DNA of 64,000 nucleotides, from assembly GCA_003008705.1 (NCBI GenBank), contig PDUO01000006.1, forward strand, positions 1,187,295-1,251,294. Direction: 5' to 3'. A model generated the notes under the pieces. The model was not told the origin of the DNA, ran no database searches, and saw nothing but the letters and a program-made list of their open reading frames with translations. This document shows positions 24,364 to 38,720 of the stretch, piece by piece. Positions within the stretch are counted from its first letter, which is position 1; each line of letters opens with the position of its first letter. The DNA is from Pezicula radicicola. Its lineage: Eukaryota; Ascomycota; Leotiomycetes; Helotiales; Dermateaceae. Both the position numbers and the translations under genes were made by a program.

Positions 24364-25063
24364 GTTAGTTGGTGATTGAAATTGTTTTAATTTTGGTGTT
24401 TGGAGATATATATATTTTTGGTTTGGATGGGATGGGAGTTAGAGAAATTGATGAGGGGATTTTATTTTGATGGAAAGATGACTGCAGCCTGCTTATTATT
24501 TATCTCATGTGACCTTCCGTCCTATTGGAAACGATCTACATATTAACTACGACATTCTATAGAGCTGACTATGTTGATATGCTGAGATGCCGCTGGAAGA
24601 AGAGAGCGAAAGTAGACGTACAAGACTATTGTGTAGACATATCTTTGAATTGGCGTGATGAATTGGATTGGATCACTCAAGCTGAGCATGTTATAATTGT
24701 TTAGTTGAAAGTGGAATTAAAACTGGTATATAGAGGATAGTGGTCATCATATTGGGGTTCTGGAAGTCACGAAGGCGTTCCAATTGATACGGGTTGACTT
24801 GAGCTCCATAAAAAGCACGTTGTTGCAGCTTTATTAAAGGGAAGCACGTTCCTGTCTTCATGTCTTGTTGAAACTAGTAAGAAGTTGGTAGAGATGGTTA
24901 GAACTTATTTATGAGTGAGACATGGTAAGTCGATCTGTAGCCAAAAGGCATTGTACTTGCCAAGAGGATTCTCGATTATACTACACGAAGTGTACAAAAC
25001 GCCATGCAAATGCATCAAACCCTCTCCCTTATGATACAGACTGTTTTTGCCAACCTACAGTTC
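24364..25063. other. Intergenic, no gene seen
   Basis: This is the upstream region of the GST gene and the 3' flank of the COX14-domain gene. It contains AT-rich sequence and a TATATATA stretch near 24406. No coding evidence. Confidence 0.5.
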
Positions 25064-25979
25064 TCACCTCTTGATGTTCATAAACGACGTCCAGCCACCG
25101 GCCTTAGGCTGTTCCTCATCAGTCGACGTTCCTATTCGATCCAATGGTCCGCCACTTCTTTGTCTCTCCCTCTCTGTTTCAATTGCTCCTTGCACCTTGC
25201 TTTGCGCGGCTTCCTTCTTCTCGTCGACGGCTTTCAGGATATTACTTTCTCTTATGCCCTTCCACGCACCTTCCTTATCTGTTCCGTCGACTCCCCAACT
25301 CTTCTCACTACTCTCCGCGTTCTCAATATCTTCATCCTTCTTCAAATCCGAGAATAGCCAGTTCTTTGATCGTTTCCACACTCCCGGCTTGTTCTTCCTT
25401 TCCGCAATCTGTTTTTCATGCTCCTCTTCGCGGTTTATGAAAGCGATCTGATCTTCGGATGCAACGCCTTCTGAAATGGCAAGTTTGGCTTTGGATATTG
25501 CAGCCTGATGAATGGCCTTTTCTTGCGCGAAGAATTCAGCACGCTTTTGTCTGTTGTAGATCATCATATCCCCAAGCGCGTAGACTGTTACACCACCACA
25601 TATAACTGTTTGCACTCAATTAGCTTTTGTCGTAAGAGTTCGACGCTTCAATGCTTCTCCCGCGGCAATGAAGCTGCTCTGGCATTGCAGACGTACAGGT
25701 AATTCCAATCAAGCTCAAAGTCGCAAACCGATGAGCTCTATCCGCCCACACCCGCCCATGCACCAGCACCTTGTCGAAGGTTGTAAACTTCGCATCCCTG
25801 GCCTTTGCAGCTGCAGCTCTCAATCGCGCAACCTTCTGCTGTGGTGTCTCGCCCGTAGGCCCCGGTCTGCCAGATCTCGAGGCATTTGAAGAGGGTATCT
25901 TTCCTGCTGCGGGTGGTTTGGTGCTGGCGTGAGGCGTCGTCGATGTAAATCGCGTGGCATCTGTTGCTGATCGTGGCAT
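25064..25979 (-). CDS. COX14-domain mitochondrial cytochrome c oxidase assembly-like protein
   Basis: Two exons, 25979-25697 and 25605-25064. The 91-bp intron (25606-25696) has a GTACGT donor and a CAG acceptor. Joined length is about 274 aa. The N-terminal 60 residues are Ser/Thr/Pro/Ala-rich with scattered basic residues, as in a mitochondrial presequence or linker. At about 70-115, WADRAHRFATLSLIGIT runs across the splice junction into one hydrophobic segment ending VYALGDMMIYNRQK. This is the single-membrane-span COX14-type domain of fungal cytochrome oxidase assembly proteins. The rest is charged coiled-coil (QKRAEFFAQEKAIHQ onward). It probably sits in the inner mitochondrial membrane. 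The wider function of these long fungal members is not established. Confidence 0.75.
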
Positions 25980-26376
25980 CTCTTCAGATAGCTACAAGAA
26001 CAAGACGCAATGTCGTGGAAGGCTGAATTTACATAATTCAGACAATCGTCGACATCAGGAGATTTTTCGATGATGCTGCGAGATTCTTGGTGTGTGATTA
26101 ACTAGTGTCAGGTGTCTCCATAGCGTCTTGTTTGTATCAACCTCATATTTCCTCGAAATCCTCTTCCTCTTCTTTTCCATTCAATTGCTCTGTAAATCCC
26201 ACGCCAGAGAGGCCCTGTAGAGCAATATATATTATGTGCTGAGCTTCGTTTACAGGTATCTTTTTTTTTCTCCCAAAAAATCGGCAATATCAGTTGGTAC
26301 ATCCCAATTTCTTTCTCAAATCTGGTCGACAAGCAGAATCACAAGTTCAGCCTCGAACATTACCATTTTCAGAATA
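25980..26376. promoter_or_regulatory. Shared divergent promoter region
   Basis: This 397-bp region separates the start of the minus-strand COX14-domain gene from the start of the plus-strand DUF2458 gene, so both promoters must lie here or overlap. A TATATATT sequence occurs at about 26226 and a T-rich run at 26261-26273. No further element can be assigned from sequence alone. Confidence 0.5.
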
Positions 26377-27220
26377 ATGGCTTCCAGTAACCAGCAAACG
26401 CCCGATCTGGCATCGGTTCTCAGAACTCTAGCCGGGCTTGCACCACAGAATCAGCAACATCAGATTCAGCAACCTTCACGGGACCCACGGCTGAGTCAAC
26501 CACCAGCTCAACAATTATATTCACAACCTGGAGCTGTTAATTCCCGGCCAGCAAGTATTTCCACGCCTCCCAATGGCCAACAAGTCAAGATAGTTGACCC
26601 CGCCACAATAATTGAATGGTCATCCGGGCTGCGATGTGTCATGAAAACTGTTGCAAAGCATGAAAATATGCTTCAGGAAATTCGTCGAGCATGTACTGCC
26701 TGGTCCGGTACAGGACTTCATTTGCTAATATTTGCTAGATGATCAAGGTTCAGCATGAGCATGAAGAACAGTGGTGGCAAGGTCGGCAGGCTTTGATTGA
26801 ACGACAGAACGCCAGAAAAGATGGCCAAAAGAAGCTGAATGATGTGCTGTAAGCAAAGCCTGTCATCTCCATGATGAATTCAGTGCTGACCATTTCTATA
26901 GCAAAGCTGTGGGTGGAAATGTTTCCACTGGGACCACTAATACAGACCCCGAAGAATTAGCCAAAGAGCTGGAGACCTTTGATTTCAAGGTTTACAGAGC
27001 TCAAATGCAGATGGCAAGAGAGATGACCACGAAATTAAGGAGTCTCGGGGTTCCATTTTTCGGAACAAAGACCGAACTTGTCAGAGTAGCCGGCAAGAGC
27101 GAGTCTGATACAGGAGGATTTGATGGCGCCAAGGACGAGAAAACGATGATTGACGAAGCTGAGTTGGTGAAGCTTCAGAGGAAGATGCTTGCAATCTTGG
27201 AAGATCTGTGTAGCGATTGA
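26377..27220 (+). CDS. DUF2458 family protein
   Basis: Three exons: 26377-26688, 26739-26848 and 26902-27220, encoding about 246 aa. The second intron is ordinary (GTAAGC-TAG, 53 bp). The first can only be joined in frame after EIRR (26688), where the intron starts with GCATGT rather than GT; it ends TAG at 26738 after a TGCTAAT branch site. The N-terminal third is Gln/Pro-rich and disordered. The middle (KTVAKHENMLQEIRR, then HEEQWWQGRQALIERQ) is a helical charged region typical of the fungal DUF2458 family. The end is helical and acidic. Function is unknown; coiled-coil character suggests a scaffold or complex subunit. It is transcribed divergently from the COX14-domain gene. Confidence 0.75.
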
Positions 27221-28819
27221 TAAGATTCCGAATATCAATTGAAACAGTTACTTCAGGGATTGAGTACCCAAGTATATGTTTATAAGTACAAATCACGTTC
27301 TTATGTCCTTCTCTTGGCCCTTCCTTTTCAGGGTAGGAACTGTTCGGAATTCGAGTCTTTTCACAGGCCTTGTATTATACTGAGATTTAGGAACACCTTC
27401 ACACATGATAACTTTTCTCATGGTTTGTGGAAGCTTTTGTGCAACATCTACATAGCTGGGGAAACATTGTGAGACGGATGTTAGCATTGAACTCCATCTT
27501 TCGTACTTTATTTATCCTTTCTCAGGTGGAAAAGCTCATCAAAGGAAAAGTGTTTGGTTGTTTGTCGTGTGGGCGACAGTTGTGTCTTTCCAGGTAAGCC
27601 AACTTTCTCTACAAAGATTGCAATTATTGATTTTCGGCATCATGTATCTGCGCTCCACTTTTACTCGCCGGGACCAAAAGCTTCGAGGTTGATTATTCGG
27701 CGTCGTTCCAACACCAACACCAACACCAACATCTGGTGCAGCAATCCCCCTGTGACGTAACTCTGGTAAGAGAAGTATATAAGAAAGGTAGGTTCGCATA
27801 CGACGATCTCGACAACATTGTCATAGAAGACTCTTTTCACGAATTTATACACAGTTTACATATAGCTCAGCTCTCCAATCAGAACTCCCGGTGCTTGGAA
27901 GAACTACATCAGTACGAAAGGTACAACTGAATAAGCACGTCGCGTGGGGAAAACATATAGCCCTTTACAAGTCTGTCCTCAGTTGGCGGGTGCAATTGCC
28001 AGATGCCACCTCAGAAACTAAATTGCAGTCAACACTTTCCACAATGGGTAGGTCATCTATGGTCAGCGGTCCAAATACTGACATCACTACAAGTCGAAGT
28101 TCTGTCACGGCTAGCGCCACCGGTACAAATATAGCCTCAACTGACCTGAGCATACATGTAGAGGGCGGCGAAGTTTCTATGGCTACCAAGCAGGAAATTG
28201 TTGGCACCGCTTTTTGATTGAGCCTTTACAACAGGGAGGCTAAAGATTGCCTATGACTGGTGGACGGAGCTGAAGACGCGATTCACGGAACTGCCCCTGA
28301 TGCTTCTAAAAATCGCGGCGTCTGAAGAACATAGCGAGGGATATGGACAATAGTACAATTAGTCTAATTGTCGTGTCTGGCGTTCCGGTTGCTAGTGACT
28401 ATCCATTGGTATCTCATTATCCAATTTGTTCTAGAGCCATGCTAACTTATGGCCCAGCCTACTTGCAATGCAAGCTTCAAACTACGGCATTCTTATCAAG
28501 CACAATAGTTTCATCTTGACTGACATCAGCAGTGGCATGTTTCGCTTCAACATCTAGCACGGTGTTGCTCACACCACCTCCAACATCTACAGTATTCCCA
28601 ACTATGGCTTTACTCCGATTTCGACTTCTGTTTCGTCTGTAAGCCAAGGTTATGGAGCATCAACCTTGATCGCGACAGCATAGAATCTAGATCGCGAATG
28701 TGCAGATCCCAATCTATTAGAATGTTGCTCTGCAATCAGTCCAACCCCGATGATGTTTCTCGCTAGCACATCAACCACACTTTCATACCAACAGCATCTT
28801 TACCAGCATCTTGTACTCA
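27221..28819. other. Intergenic, possible decayed Ser/Thr-rich gene
   Basis: A CAACAC hexamer repeat lies at about 27709-27731. Between about 27980 and 28216 a plus-strand frame is rich in Ser and Thr and ends in a short hydrophobic stretch. It could be the remnant of a secreted or wall protein, but it has no signal peptide and no clear start. Nothing else can be supported. Confidence 0.3.
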
Positions 28820-28827
28820 ATCCAAAA

Positions 28828-29287
28828 CAGTGTAGGTACCAATATGACGATATATCATATCGATCGCGATATGGGCAATATCATATTAACAATACCATAT
28901 TGTTGCAATATGATATGATATTAGAAACCCCATATTGAGATAATATTACCATATCGCGATCTCGATTAGTAAGATTTATCTGATTTGTAATAACCTTTTC
29001 TAGGGCTCTAATTGGCCCAGAAGCCCACAATAAGCCTGGGAAATAGTTATTCCCTTCCAAAGTAAATAACACCACAAAGTTTTTCAGCCTATATAGCTAG
29101 TAATACAACAATATCAAACACCTAATAGATATCTTTAAGAATATAGTATATAAGGCGAATGAGAAGAATGAGGGCACTATGGATAGTGAGGTGTTGGAGG
29201 TTTCTTGATTTTGCATAGTAAATATCATTTGATATAGTAAGATATTTCGAATCCCATATCGTATTGTTTGTATTGTTACCTACACTG
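28828..29287. mobile_element. 460-bp hAT-like MITE (family 1, long copy)
   Basis: The terminal inverted repeats begin CAGTGTAGGTACCAATA on the left and, read on the opposite strand, CAGTGTAGGTAACAATA on the right (16 of 17 identical). A perfect 8-bp direct repeat, ATCCAAAA, flanks it at 28820-28827 and 29288-29295. TIRs starting CAGTG and an 8-bp duplication are hallmarks of hAT transposons. The inside is AT-rich with many copies of the palindromic word CATATCG/GATATG and has no transposase frame, so it is non-autonomous. A shorter relative is at 44066. Confidence 0.85.
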
Positions 29288-29295
29288 ATCCAAAA

Positions 29296-32426
<3,131 letters not shown>

Positions 32427-33130
32427 GCCTCTTGACGTAGTTCTATGTTAGACCCTCTCTACTCGTGTAGCTAGAGTTGATAGTTAGGTATCAATGATTA
32501 ATAACTTGTTTAACTACAACCTACAATATATAGTATTCTATATGCTTCTTAGAAGGAGGTATAACTAAAGAGAAATATTGTTTCCTGGAGGGTATTATTA
32601 CTAGTAAATAAACTTTCTTAGCGTAAAACTTATAGTACTCGATAATCAATATCTTAGCCTAGAATACTACTTATAAAATAAATCTATATATATATATATA
32701 TATATATAGCTTTTAAACAATCTTGTCATTAGTACCTACTCGTGCGGGCAGGAAGTCTACCTTAAACACTTCAACGTCGCGAGGCTCAATTGTAACGTGG
32801 CTTGAGTGGCCACTGCCCCCCGCCCCCCCCCCAGCACTACGCTAAAGCTAATACAGACTTCCTGTGCGCAAAACCGCTTTGTCCCAGATTACTCATGTAT
32901 TATTTCTCAAACCCTAATGCCAAGATTCACCTAACTGCACATAGTTAGATAGGCCTACGTAGCCTTATCCCATTTTTCTGCTTTGTTTTTGGTTATAAAT
33001 ACTCGTAGACTGCCAGATAGTTACTTCCTAGATCAGAGATTGTCTTCTTTTTGTATGGTATGCTCGTTATATAATCTCTAGATCTGCCTGTTCTTCTCAA
33101 CTTTTATACATTAAACTTCTCGCTCCAACC
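32427..33130. other. Intergenic with simple repeats
   Basis: This is AT-rich sequence between KatG and the DUF1993 gene. It has a (TA)12 run at 32685-32708 and an interrupted C tract at 32816-32832. A TATA-like TTATAAAT at about 32994 may serve the downstream gene. No gene is present. Confidence 0.6.
32685..32708. repeat. (TA)12 microsatellite
   Basis: Twelve uninterrupted TA units lie between KatG and the DUF1993 gene. It is non-coding. Confidence 0.95.
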
Positions 33131-33652
33131 ATGGGTCACACTCTGTACGACGGAACCATCGTGGTTGTCCAACATATCCTCAACTCCCTGTCCCACATCC
33201 TCCGCCAAGCCGAGCAACGCCCCGATGCTAGCACTCTGCTCGAGGCCCGTTTATACGAGGACATGTACCCATTGACCGATCAAGTCCGCCTCACGACCCA
33301 GTTCTCGGAGAATCTGGTCGCAAGACTGACCGGTCGGGAGCCGGTGACTTTTGAAGGCAATCCCACGACATTTGCCAAATGCTACGAGCGCATTGAGACG
33401 GTGCTGAAAGTGCTCAACGAGGCCGACAAGAACGTCGTCAACCAACATGGCGACATAGTTGGGACCACTAAGTTGGGCCCAGAGAAGGCGGTTGAGGTGA
33501 GCGGCGCTGCGTATGCCCATAACTTTGCCTTACCGAATATCTTCTTCCACCTTACTACCGCGTATGGGATTCTGCGAAAGGAGGGGGTGCCGGTGGGTAA
33601 GCGGGACTATTTTGTCGGCTTCTTTCCTGAGAAACTCGCTGGAAGTCAGTAG
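33131..33652 (+). CDS. DUF1993 family protein
   Basis: Intronless, 173 aa, from ATG at 33131 (MGHTLYDGTIVVV). The sequence has the helical pattern of the DUF1993 family, small proteins with a DinB-like four-helix fold found in bacteria and ascomycetes. DMYPLTDQVR, an internal Thr/Phe-rich segment and AYGILRKEGVPVGKRDYFVG near the C-terminus are typical. Function is not established. It lies 700 bp downstream of KatG on the same strand, and both are intronless and GC-rich compared with flanking DNA. No signal peptide is seen. Confidence 0.85.
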   Translation: MGHTLYDGTIVVVQHILNSLSHILRQAEQRPDASTLLEARLYEDMYPLTDQVRLTTQFSENLVARLTGREPVTFEGNPTTFAKCYERIETVLKVLNEADKNVVNQHGDIVGTTKLGPEKAVEVSGAAYAHNFALPNIFFHLTTAYGILRKEGVPVGKRDYFVGFFPEKLAGSQ

Positions 33653-33963
33653 AGGAAGAACCTTCGAACTGTGAATAGTTTGTGTCAACAGATAATTATG
33701 ACTACGAGACAGCCGGTACCTTGGAGTGGTCTTGAACCTCATTATATCGGAGACTGGGATCGGACTGAACAGATGGTTAGGTTTTAGGGAGGTCTACATT
33801 AGATATATAAAGACACTTATTCCCACCTATACTAAGCTTTTGATCGCATAATAAACGAGATATTACTTAATCTGGTTGCTCAGCGTAGCCGAATACTCTC
33901 TATTCCAGGAAGCTAATCGCCAGCTGTAACATACTCCCAACATTTCCCTCCCTTGTTTCTACA

Positions 33964-34620
33964 CTAACTAGGTGTTCCACCAAACCGATCCGTGACCGCT
34001 GTCGTTTGCCTCTCGGTATAGGATTTATGTAATCGCGGTTGTTGCTGTCTTGTTCTGCCACAGTCTATCTCCTCGTTTCTATCTTCCCTGAGAACTTGGG
34101 AATGACGAGTGAAACAATCAATAAACTTGTTCATCGCCCTCTCATTCTCTGCGAGATAGTTCCGGGTGTGCGCGAAGATTATACTAGCCTTCTCCCAATC
34201 AGATAAGGTGATGTCTTGAAGGCCCTGATCGACATTGAATCGATGGTATTCGCCGCTTTCGCTGTGGCGATGACCCAAGGTTGCTGCTACCTTCTTGGAG
34301 GATGTAGCCATCTTCTTGAGCGCACCGATGATATATAACCGTCTATCCTTGATAGCAACGACATCTCCAAGCCCAGTCCCGATGCTAAGGATTCATATTT
34401 GTCCGCGTCTAGGAAACTCTCGCTAGGCCTCCTGGATTAGGATATCGCATGGATTATTGTACCCGAAGCCGGCATCAACGAACTCGATTCCATCTCGACC
34501 AACTCTGATTGACTTGAAAAATGTCGTTGCTGCTGAGGTGGCTCGTGCGACCTGTTAAAGGGTGGAGGTATCGAAGGCAGCGGACGTATCGTACGGTGAA
34601 AGTGTTGAGATGAAGTGTTA
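33964..34620 (-). pseudogene. Patatin-like phospholipase pseudogene, C-terminal part
   Basis: The minus strand keeps one reading frame with recognisable patatin-like blocks. QVARATSAATTFF is followed by IEFVDAGFGYNNP, which contains the catalytic Asp of the patatin dyad, then LSIGTGLGD, and then a helical tail to a stop at 33964. The frame is broken by three stops: TAA just before QVARATSAA, TAG after ILIQEA (34425-34423), and TGA before ILSIGTG. The TAG and TGA are each one C-to-T change from the expected Gln or Arg codon. The N-terminal half with the GxSxG nucleophile is missing. Such domains often sit in fungal NLR-like proteins, so the source gene may have been one of those. Confidence 0.8.
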
Positions 34621-34691
34621 GAATTAGAGGAGGGCTGTAGGCGTGCTCTTTATCTCATCTCTAAACTAAGGTTATTGCCTCCTCCATTGTC

Positions 34692-36237
34692 TTAATTATC
34701 AGGCACAAAAGCAACCTTCACCACATTCTTACTCTCTCTTGTAAAACGATCCTATCCACATATTCCAAACATCCATTACTGTTCTCACACGCCTTAAACT
34801 CCCTCGCAAGCCTCACTAACACATAGCATACATCCGTAAGCACATTCTGTTGTGCCGGGCAGATACGACTGCCTCCCATAAAGGGAATGAAGTTCCAACT
34901 CTGTTTTCGACCCAGAAAACGCTCTGGGCGAAATTCTAGAGCGTCCTTACCCCAGATCTCCGGATCTGTGTGCAGGGGTGTGAAAGACATGCGAACTTCG
35001 TTACCTAGTTGGAGCAAGATTGGTTCTTGCCCGGAGGAGCCACCGCCGTGTGGAAGGATGCACGGTGAGAAGCAGGTTTTCCAACTTCCACCAATGGGGG
35101 AATGTAGGCGGAGTGCTGGCGAAGTGAATTAGAAATGAATATACAGTTTGTGGATTTTTCATATTTTGGCGATTTCAGCAGTTCAAAGGTCAACTTCTCG
35201 TCTCCGATACTAAGTACCTCTTCCCGAAGCTTGTCATACATGGGCGGATATCGCGCAAGAATGAAGAGAATGTTACTCGTAAGGATTCCAGCTGTGTCGC
35301 GGGCAGGGAAGAAGACATTCATCAGCTCATTCCTGATGAACCGCCTGTCATCTGTCTCTGTGACCAGTTCCTTCAAAAGAATGTAATTATACGGTGTCTT
35401 TGGACTATTGGATGGAGCCTTCTGGTTTTTGATTTCCTCATCGATGAAACCGTCGATGATGCTGTGGACTTCCGCGCAAGTTTTCAACCACTTCTGCTCA
35501 CCTGCGAGAAACCTAAAACTGCTAAGTATGAACCGTGTGAACATTGTCGTAAGAGCTTCGTCAAACAACTGTGAGAGGCGTCGAGCTACCGTATTGTCTA
35601 CTTCAGGCCAGAGTGTGCTTGCGGATTTGCCGAATATGAATTCGGTGGAGCTGTCGAGGAAGAGCATCTTGCACAGTGGTTGCATGTCGACCATTGACCC
35701 GTCTCGAGGAATACGGCTGATCATCTTGCCAACATGTACTTCAAAACTCGATAGTTCTGATACCTATGCCCTCGCGAAAACTGGATTGAGCAGTTGGCGG
35801 GATCCCTTCCACGCGTGCCCGTCGTGTATTATGATACCGTCTCCGAGAAACGCCGCACACATTTTATAGTTCAGAGGGGCGTTCCCGAACTTGTCGACCT
35901 CTGTTGCTAGGACGGTTTGCATATTAGAAGAGTCCATCGTGACGTACTGTTTGGTACCCCAGTTGTTGGTTAGGGCAGTCTTCCCGTACGTATCTAAGAG
36001 AATCCTGTCGGTGGCTAAAGAGTCACCGGCTTGCAGGTTCTTGATTCTTTGCACAAACAGGTCGAGTCCGAGAATTGGATCCTTGTTCCAATACTTCACC
36101 GGCGATACGCACCTGGCTTTTCTAGCTGCGACTCGATAACGGACTTCTTCTATTCCCTAGAACAGAAGATAAATACATGGCACAAGTGCCTAAGCTGAGA
36201 GCATTACTCCAGACCATGAAGTCAGAGTATCGAACAT
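34692..36237 (-). pseudogene. Cytochrome P450 pseudogene (CYP52-like clade)
   Basis: From ATG at 36237 one frame runs about 1.1 kb with no intron. It contains a hydrophobic N-terminus, a GTKQYVTMDS region, the I-helix ARDTAG, and further on the heme loop FMGGSRICPAQQ with its Cys. It is interrupted by TAG stops at 36192-36190, 36159-36157 and 35766-35764. The last two replace what reads as Gln (CAG) in context. Near the K-helix (about 35060-35140) the frame shifts, leaving ExxR degraded and the LPHGGG block in another frame. A second shift puts the last residues (KVAFVPDN) in a third frame ending at 34692. Full-length members have about 510-520 aa. It is not functional. Confidence 0.88.
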
Positions 36238-37962
36238 GATGGGCAGTTTGTGTATGAGTGGCAGAGTGTCGTTGACTGGTTATGTCTCTCTTCACTGAGT
36301 ACGCGTAGAATCGATCAGTTAGTGTTAGAACTACCTCTAAAACAAAATTTAAAAAGTTTTGTGATGTGGAAGACTCGAATACCACACAAAAGGAAGGCTG
36401 AAATTTGGAATGTGCGATATTCTTTGCATAGTTGCGGAAAGGGCAGGTATAAAGCAGCAGTTCATGTGTGGCACGAAATGAACGTATTTATAAGACAACA
36501 AGTTCCGGCTAAGCGATGTAACCAAATTTAAGCAACGAGTCATCGAAGTATGATAAGGCTGCAACGCAGTGGCACAGCAGCGAGCGGAGTTTGTGTGTTG
36601 TAGCACAAGTTTCTGTAATTAGTGGTGTTAGAGGGCGTGCTGTCATCGACTAGTCGCTTAGCGTAACCGAGCCCCCTATGTAATCACCTATTTCGCACCT
36701 CTATAGAGTCGTATAACGGCTATATGTTAGTTTCAAGGTAATGCCTTCTATAATACCTTTAGGTATGTAGAAAGATTTTCGAAGAGAATAATAGTAGGTA
36801 GTTTTTAAAACTAATTTTAGTAAATAAATTACTTAAATCTAAGGTAGTAAGAGGCCTTATTAGCGAATAAGAGTGCTTAATTTTAGTGGAAAACGTTATA
36901 TACGAGCGTAAATCGTTAGGAAAAATAAGCAAGAAGAGGAAAATTAGGTAGAATTAGGCGGTAAGACTACTAGGCTTCTTTAATAGAGTAAGGGCGATTT
37001 TAGTAAATAGATCGCTTAACCCTAAGGCTTAGCTTAATGCCTAAGGGTATTATTACCTTAGGCTTCGAAATCAAATTATATAGGTATTGTAATAGGCACT
37101 CAAGTTAAATTAAATAGCTAAAGGCTAATACCTAAGTACTTACTATATAAACCTAAGGTATATTTTAGTACCACTAAGTTATTTAAGGCCTACTATATAG
37201 GCTAAATCGACCTAGTAGACAACTAATGACTCTATTAATATTATATTAATATTTATCAAATCTATTAAATCTATTACTTCCGTTCTATTAATTCTAATGT
37301 CTAGAACGTAACCATTTCGTGGGATATCAATTTCTCTGCGCGTTTTCTTTTGCGTAGTAAACGGAAACATTTCCAACAAAGCATAAGCTCAACAGAATCG
37401 CTGGAAATATCTTTCGAATGTTTGTAGGTTGAGTCGGCGATTCAGAATCCATCTACGATTTTGAAGATCCCCTATTGAAATACGACCTTCGTGAATCCTC
37501 AGCCGCTAGGTGGCGAAATTTGTTAATCTGCAGGCACAGAATGGAATTCAATGTTCTGATATGTTGTAGTCTTCAGCTTATGCAGCCCACCCAAAATCAG
37601 CACTCCATACAGTACTTGAGCCAATAGTCTGCGCTGTTCACCTGCCTCTGACCAACCCCTCTGACTCTCTGAGTTGGCACGACATATTGTAACAGGAGCG
37701 ACCAACCTGCCAAGCACCATGCCATATCCCTTACCATAGATAATCTCCTTGCACAATACATAATTTTTCTTCCTCCTTTTCCTGATCCTGTACCAGATAT
37801 ATTAGACTTTGAGTCATACTAAACATCGGCTTCACATCACGTTGATCTCCCCATTCATACATCCTTGTTTGTTGTGGCCTCACTTCTGCCTTGTCAGAAC
37901 GAACGCGACGTGCGAGGTCGACGATAACCTCCTCACCTCCCCCCCTACGCTTCTATTTCATA
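36238..37962. other. AT-rich, RIP-like non-coding tract
   Basis: From about 36640 to 37330 the sequence is very AT-rich with dense TA, TTA and CTA words and almost no open frame, as expected of a repeat degraded by RIP. I cannot tell which element it was. The last 400 bases before 37963 return to normal composition with CT-rich sequence and look like a fungal promoter. Confidence 0.5.
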
Positions 37963-38175
37963 ATGTCTGATCCACTAAGCACCACCGCTAGCATAGTTGC
38001 TGTCCTTCAACTTATGAAAGCGGCTATTGACTACATCAAAGATGTCAAGGGTGGATCTGAAGATCGTGTTAGGCTGCGTGAGAGTATTTGGAGCACTATC
38101 TCGCTGCTAGAGATGCTTAAATATAGGAATAGTTATATAAATACCCCTATAAGTAGGCCTATTCCTATGCACTAG
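37963..38175 (+). pseudogene. Truncated N-terminus of a fungal STAND/NLR-type protein
   Basis: After a CT-rich leader, ATG at 37963 starts a frame with SDPLSTTASIVAVLQL and a helical charged stretch (KDVKGGSEDRVRLRE, SLLEML). This is the pattern of the N-terminal helical domain of fungal NACHT/ankyrin and other STAND proteins. After about 50 residues the sequence passes into AT-rich DNA and ends at a stop (38173-38175). The NACHT and repeat domains are absent, so the gene is cut off, probably by an inserted and then mutated repeat. Confidence 0.6.
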
Positions 38176-38720
38176 TTCCTTATAGAACATGGAATACAAC
38201 TCTATATTACTTATATATTATTCATAAATAACCTATTTAATGTTAATTATAACTTTATTAATACTTTTTATATTAGACAAAAATAATAATAGAGGTTAGA
38301 AGACTACTAAATATATAAATATACCCAAGTAGTATAATAGTTATAATTACTTTTACTTATTATTCTCTATTATATTCTTAGTCCTACTACCTTATCTTTT
38401 TAGAGTGTACTATTATACTTAGTGCTATTATTATAGTTTTTTAAGAATAGACTTTTATCTTTAAGGTTATTAGAAGTATATATTAAACTTTGTTATAATC
38501 TTTATCCTCTTTATAATAAATTATAAGACTTAAGCAACTACTAGAGGTTAAAGAATTACTATTCCTTTTTGCCTAACTCAGAGAGTAATATTCTCCAATT
38601 CTATTCTTCTAAAACACCTAAGTAACCTCACTTTAAGCAATAAAACATATTTGCTAAACGTTCTAACTATTTTCATTTCCTAAAATTCGCTAGTAGTCTT
38701 TCCAACCACCTTTATATAAA
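38176..38720. other. AT-rich, RIP-like non-coding tract
   Basis: Strongly AT-rich sequence with long TA-rich runs separates the truncated NLR-type gene from the 3' end of the intact P450. It is most likely the mutated remains of a transposable element; no frame or terminal repeat is visible. Confidence 0.5.

Noticed and set aside
34687..36237. P450 as an intact gene with introns spanning the stops
   Set aside because: The stops lie in otherwise continuous coding sequence without usable splice sites around them, and the K-helix and C-terminus fall in different frames.
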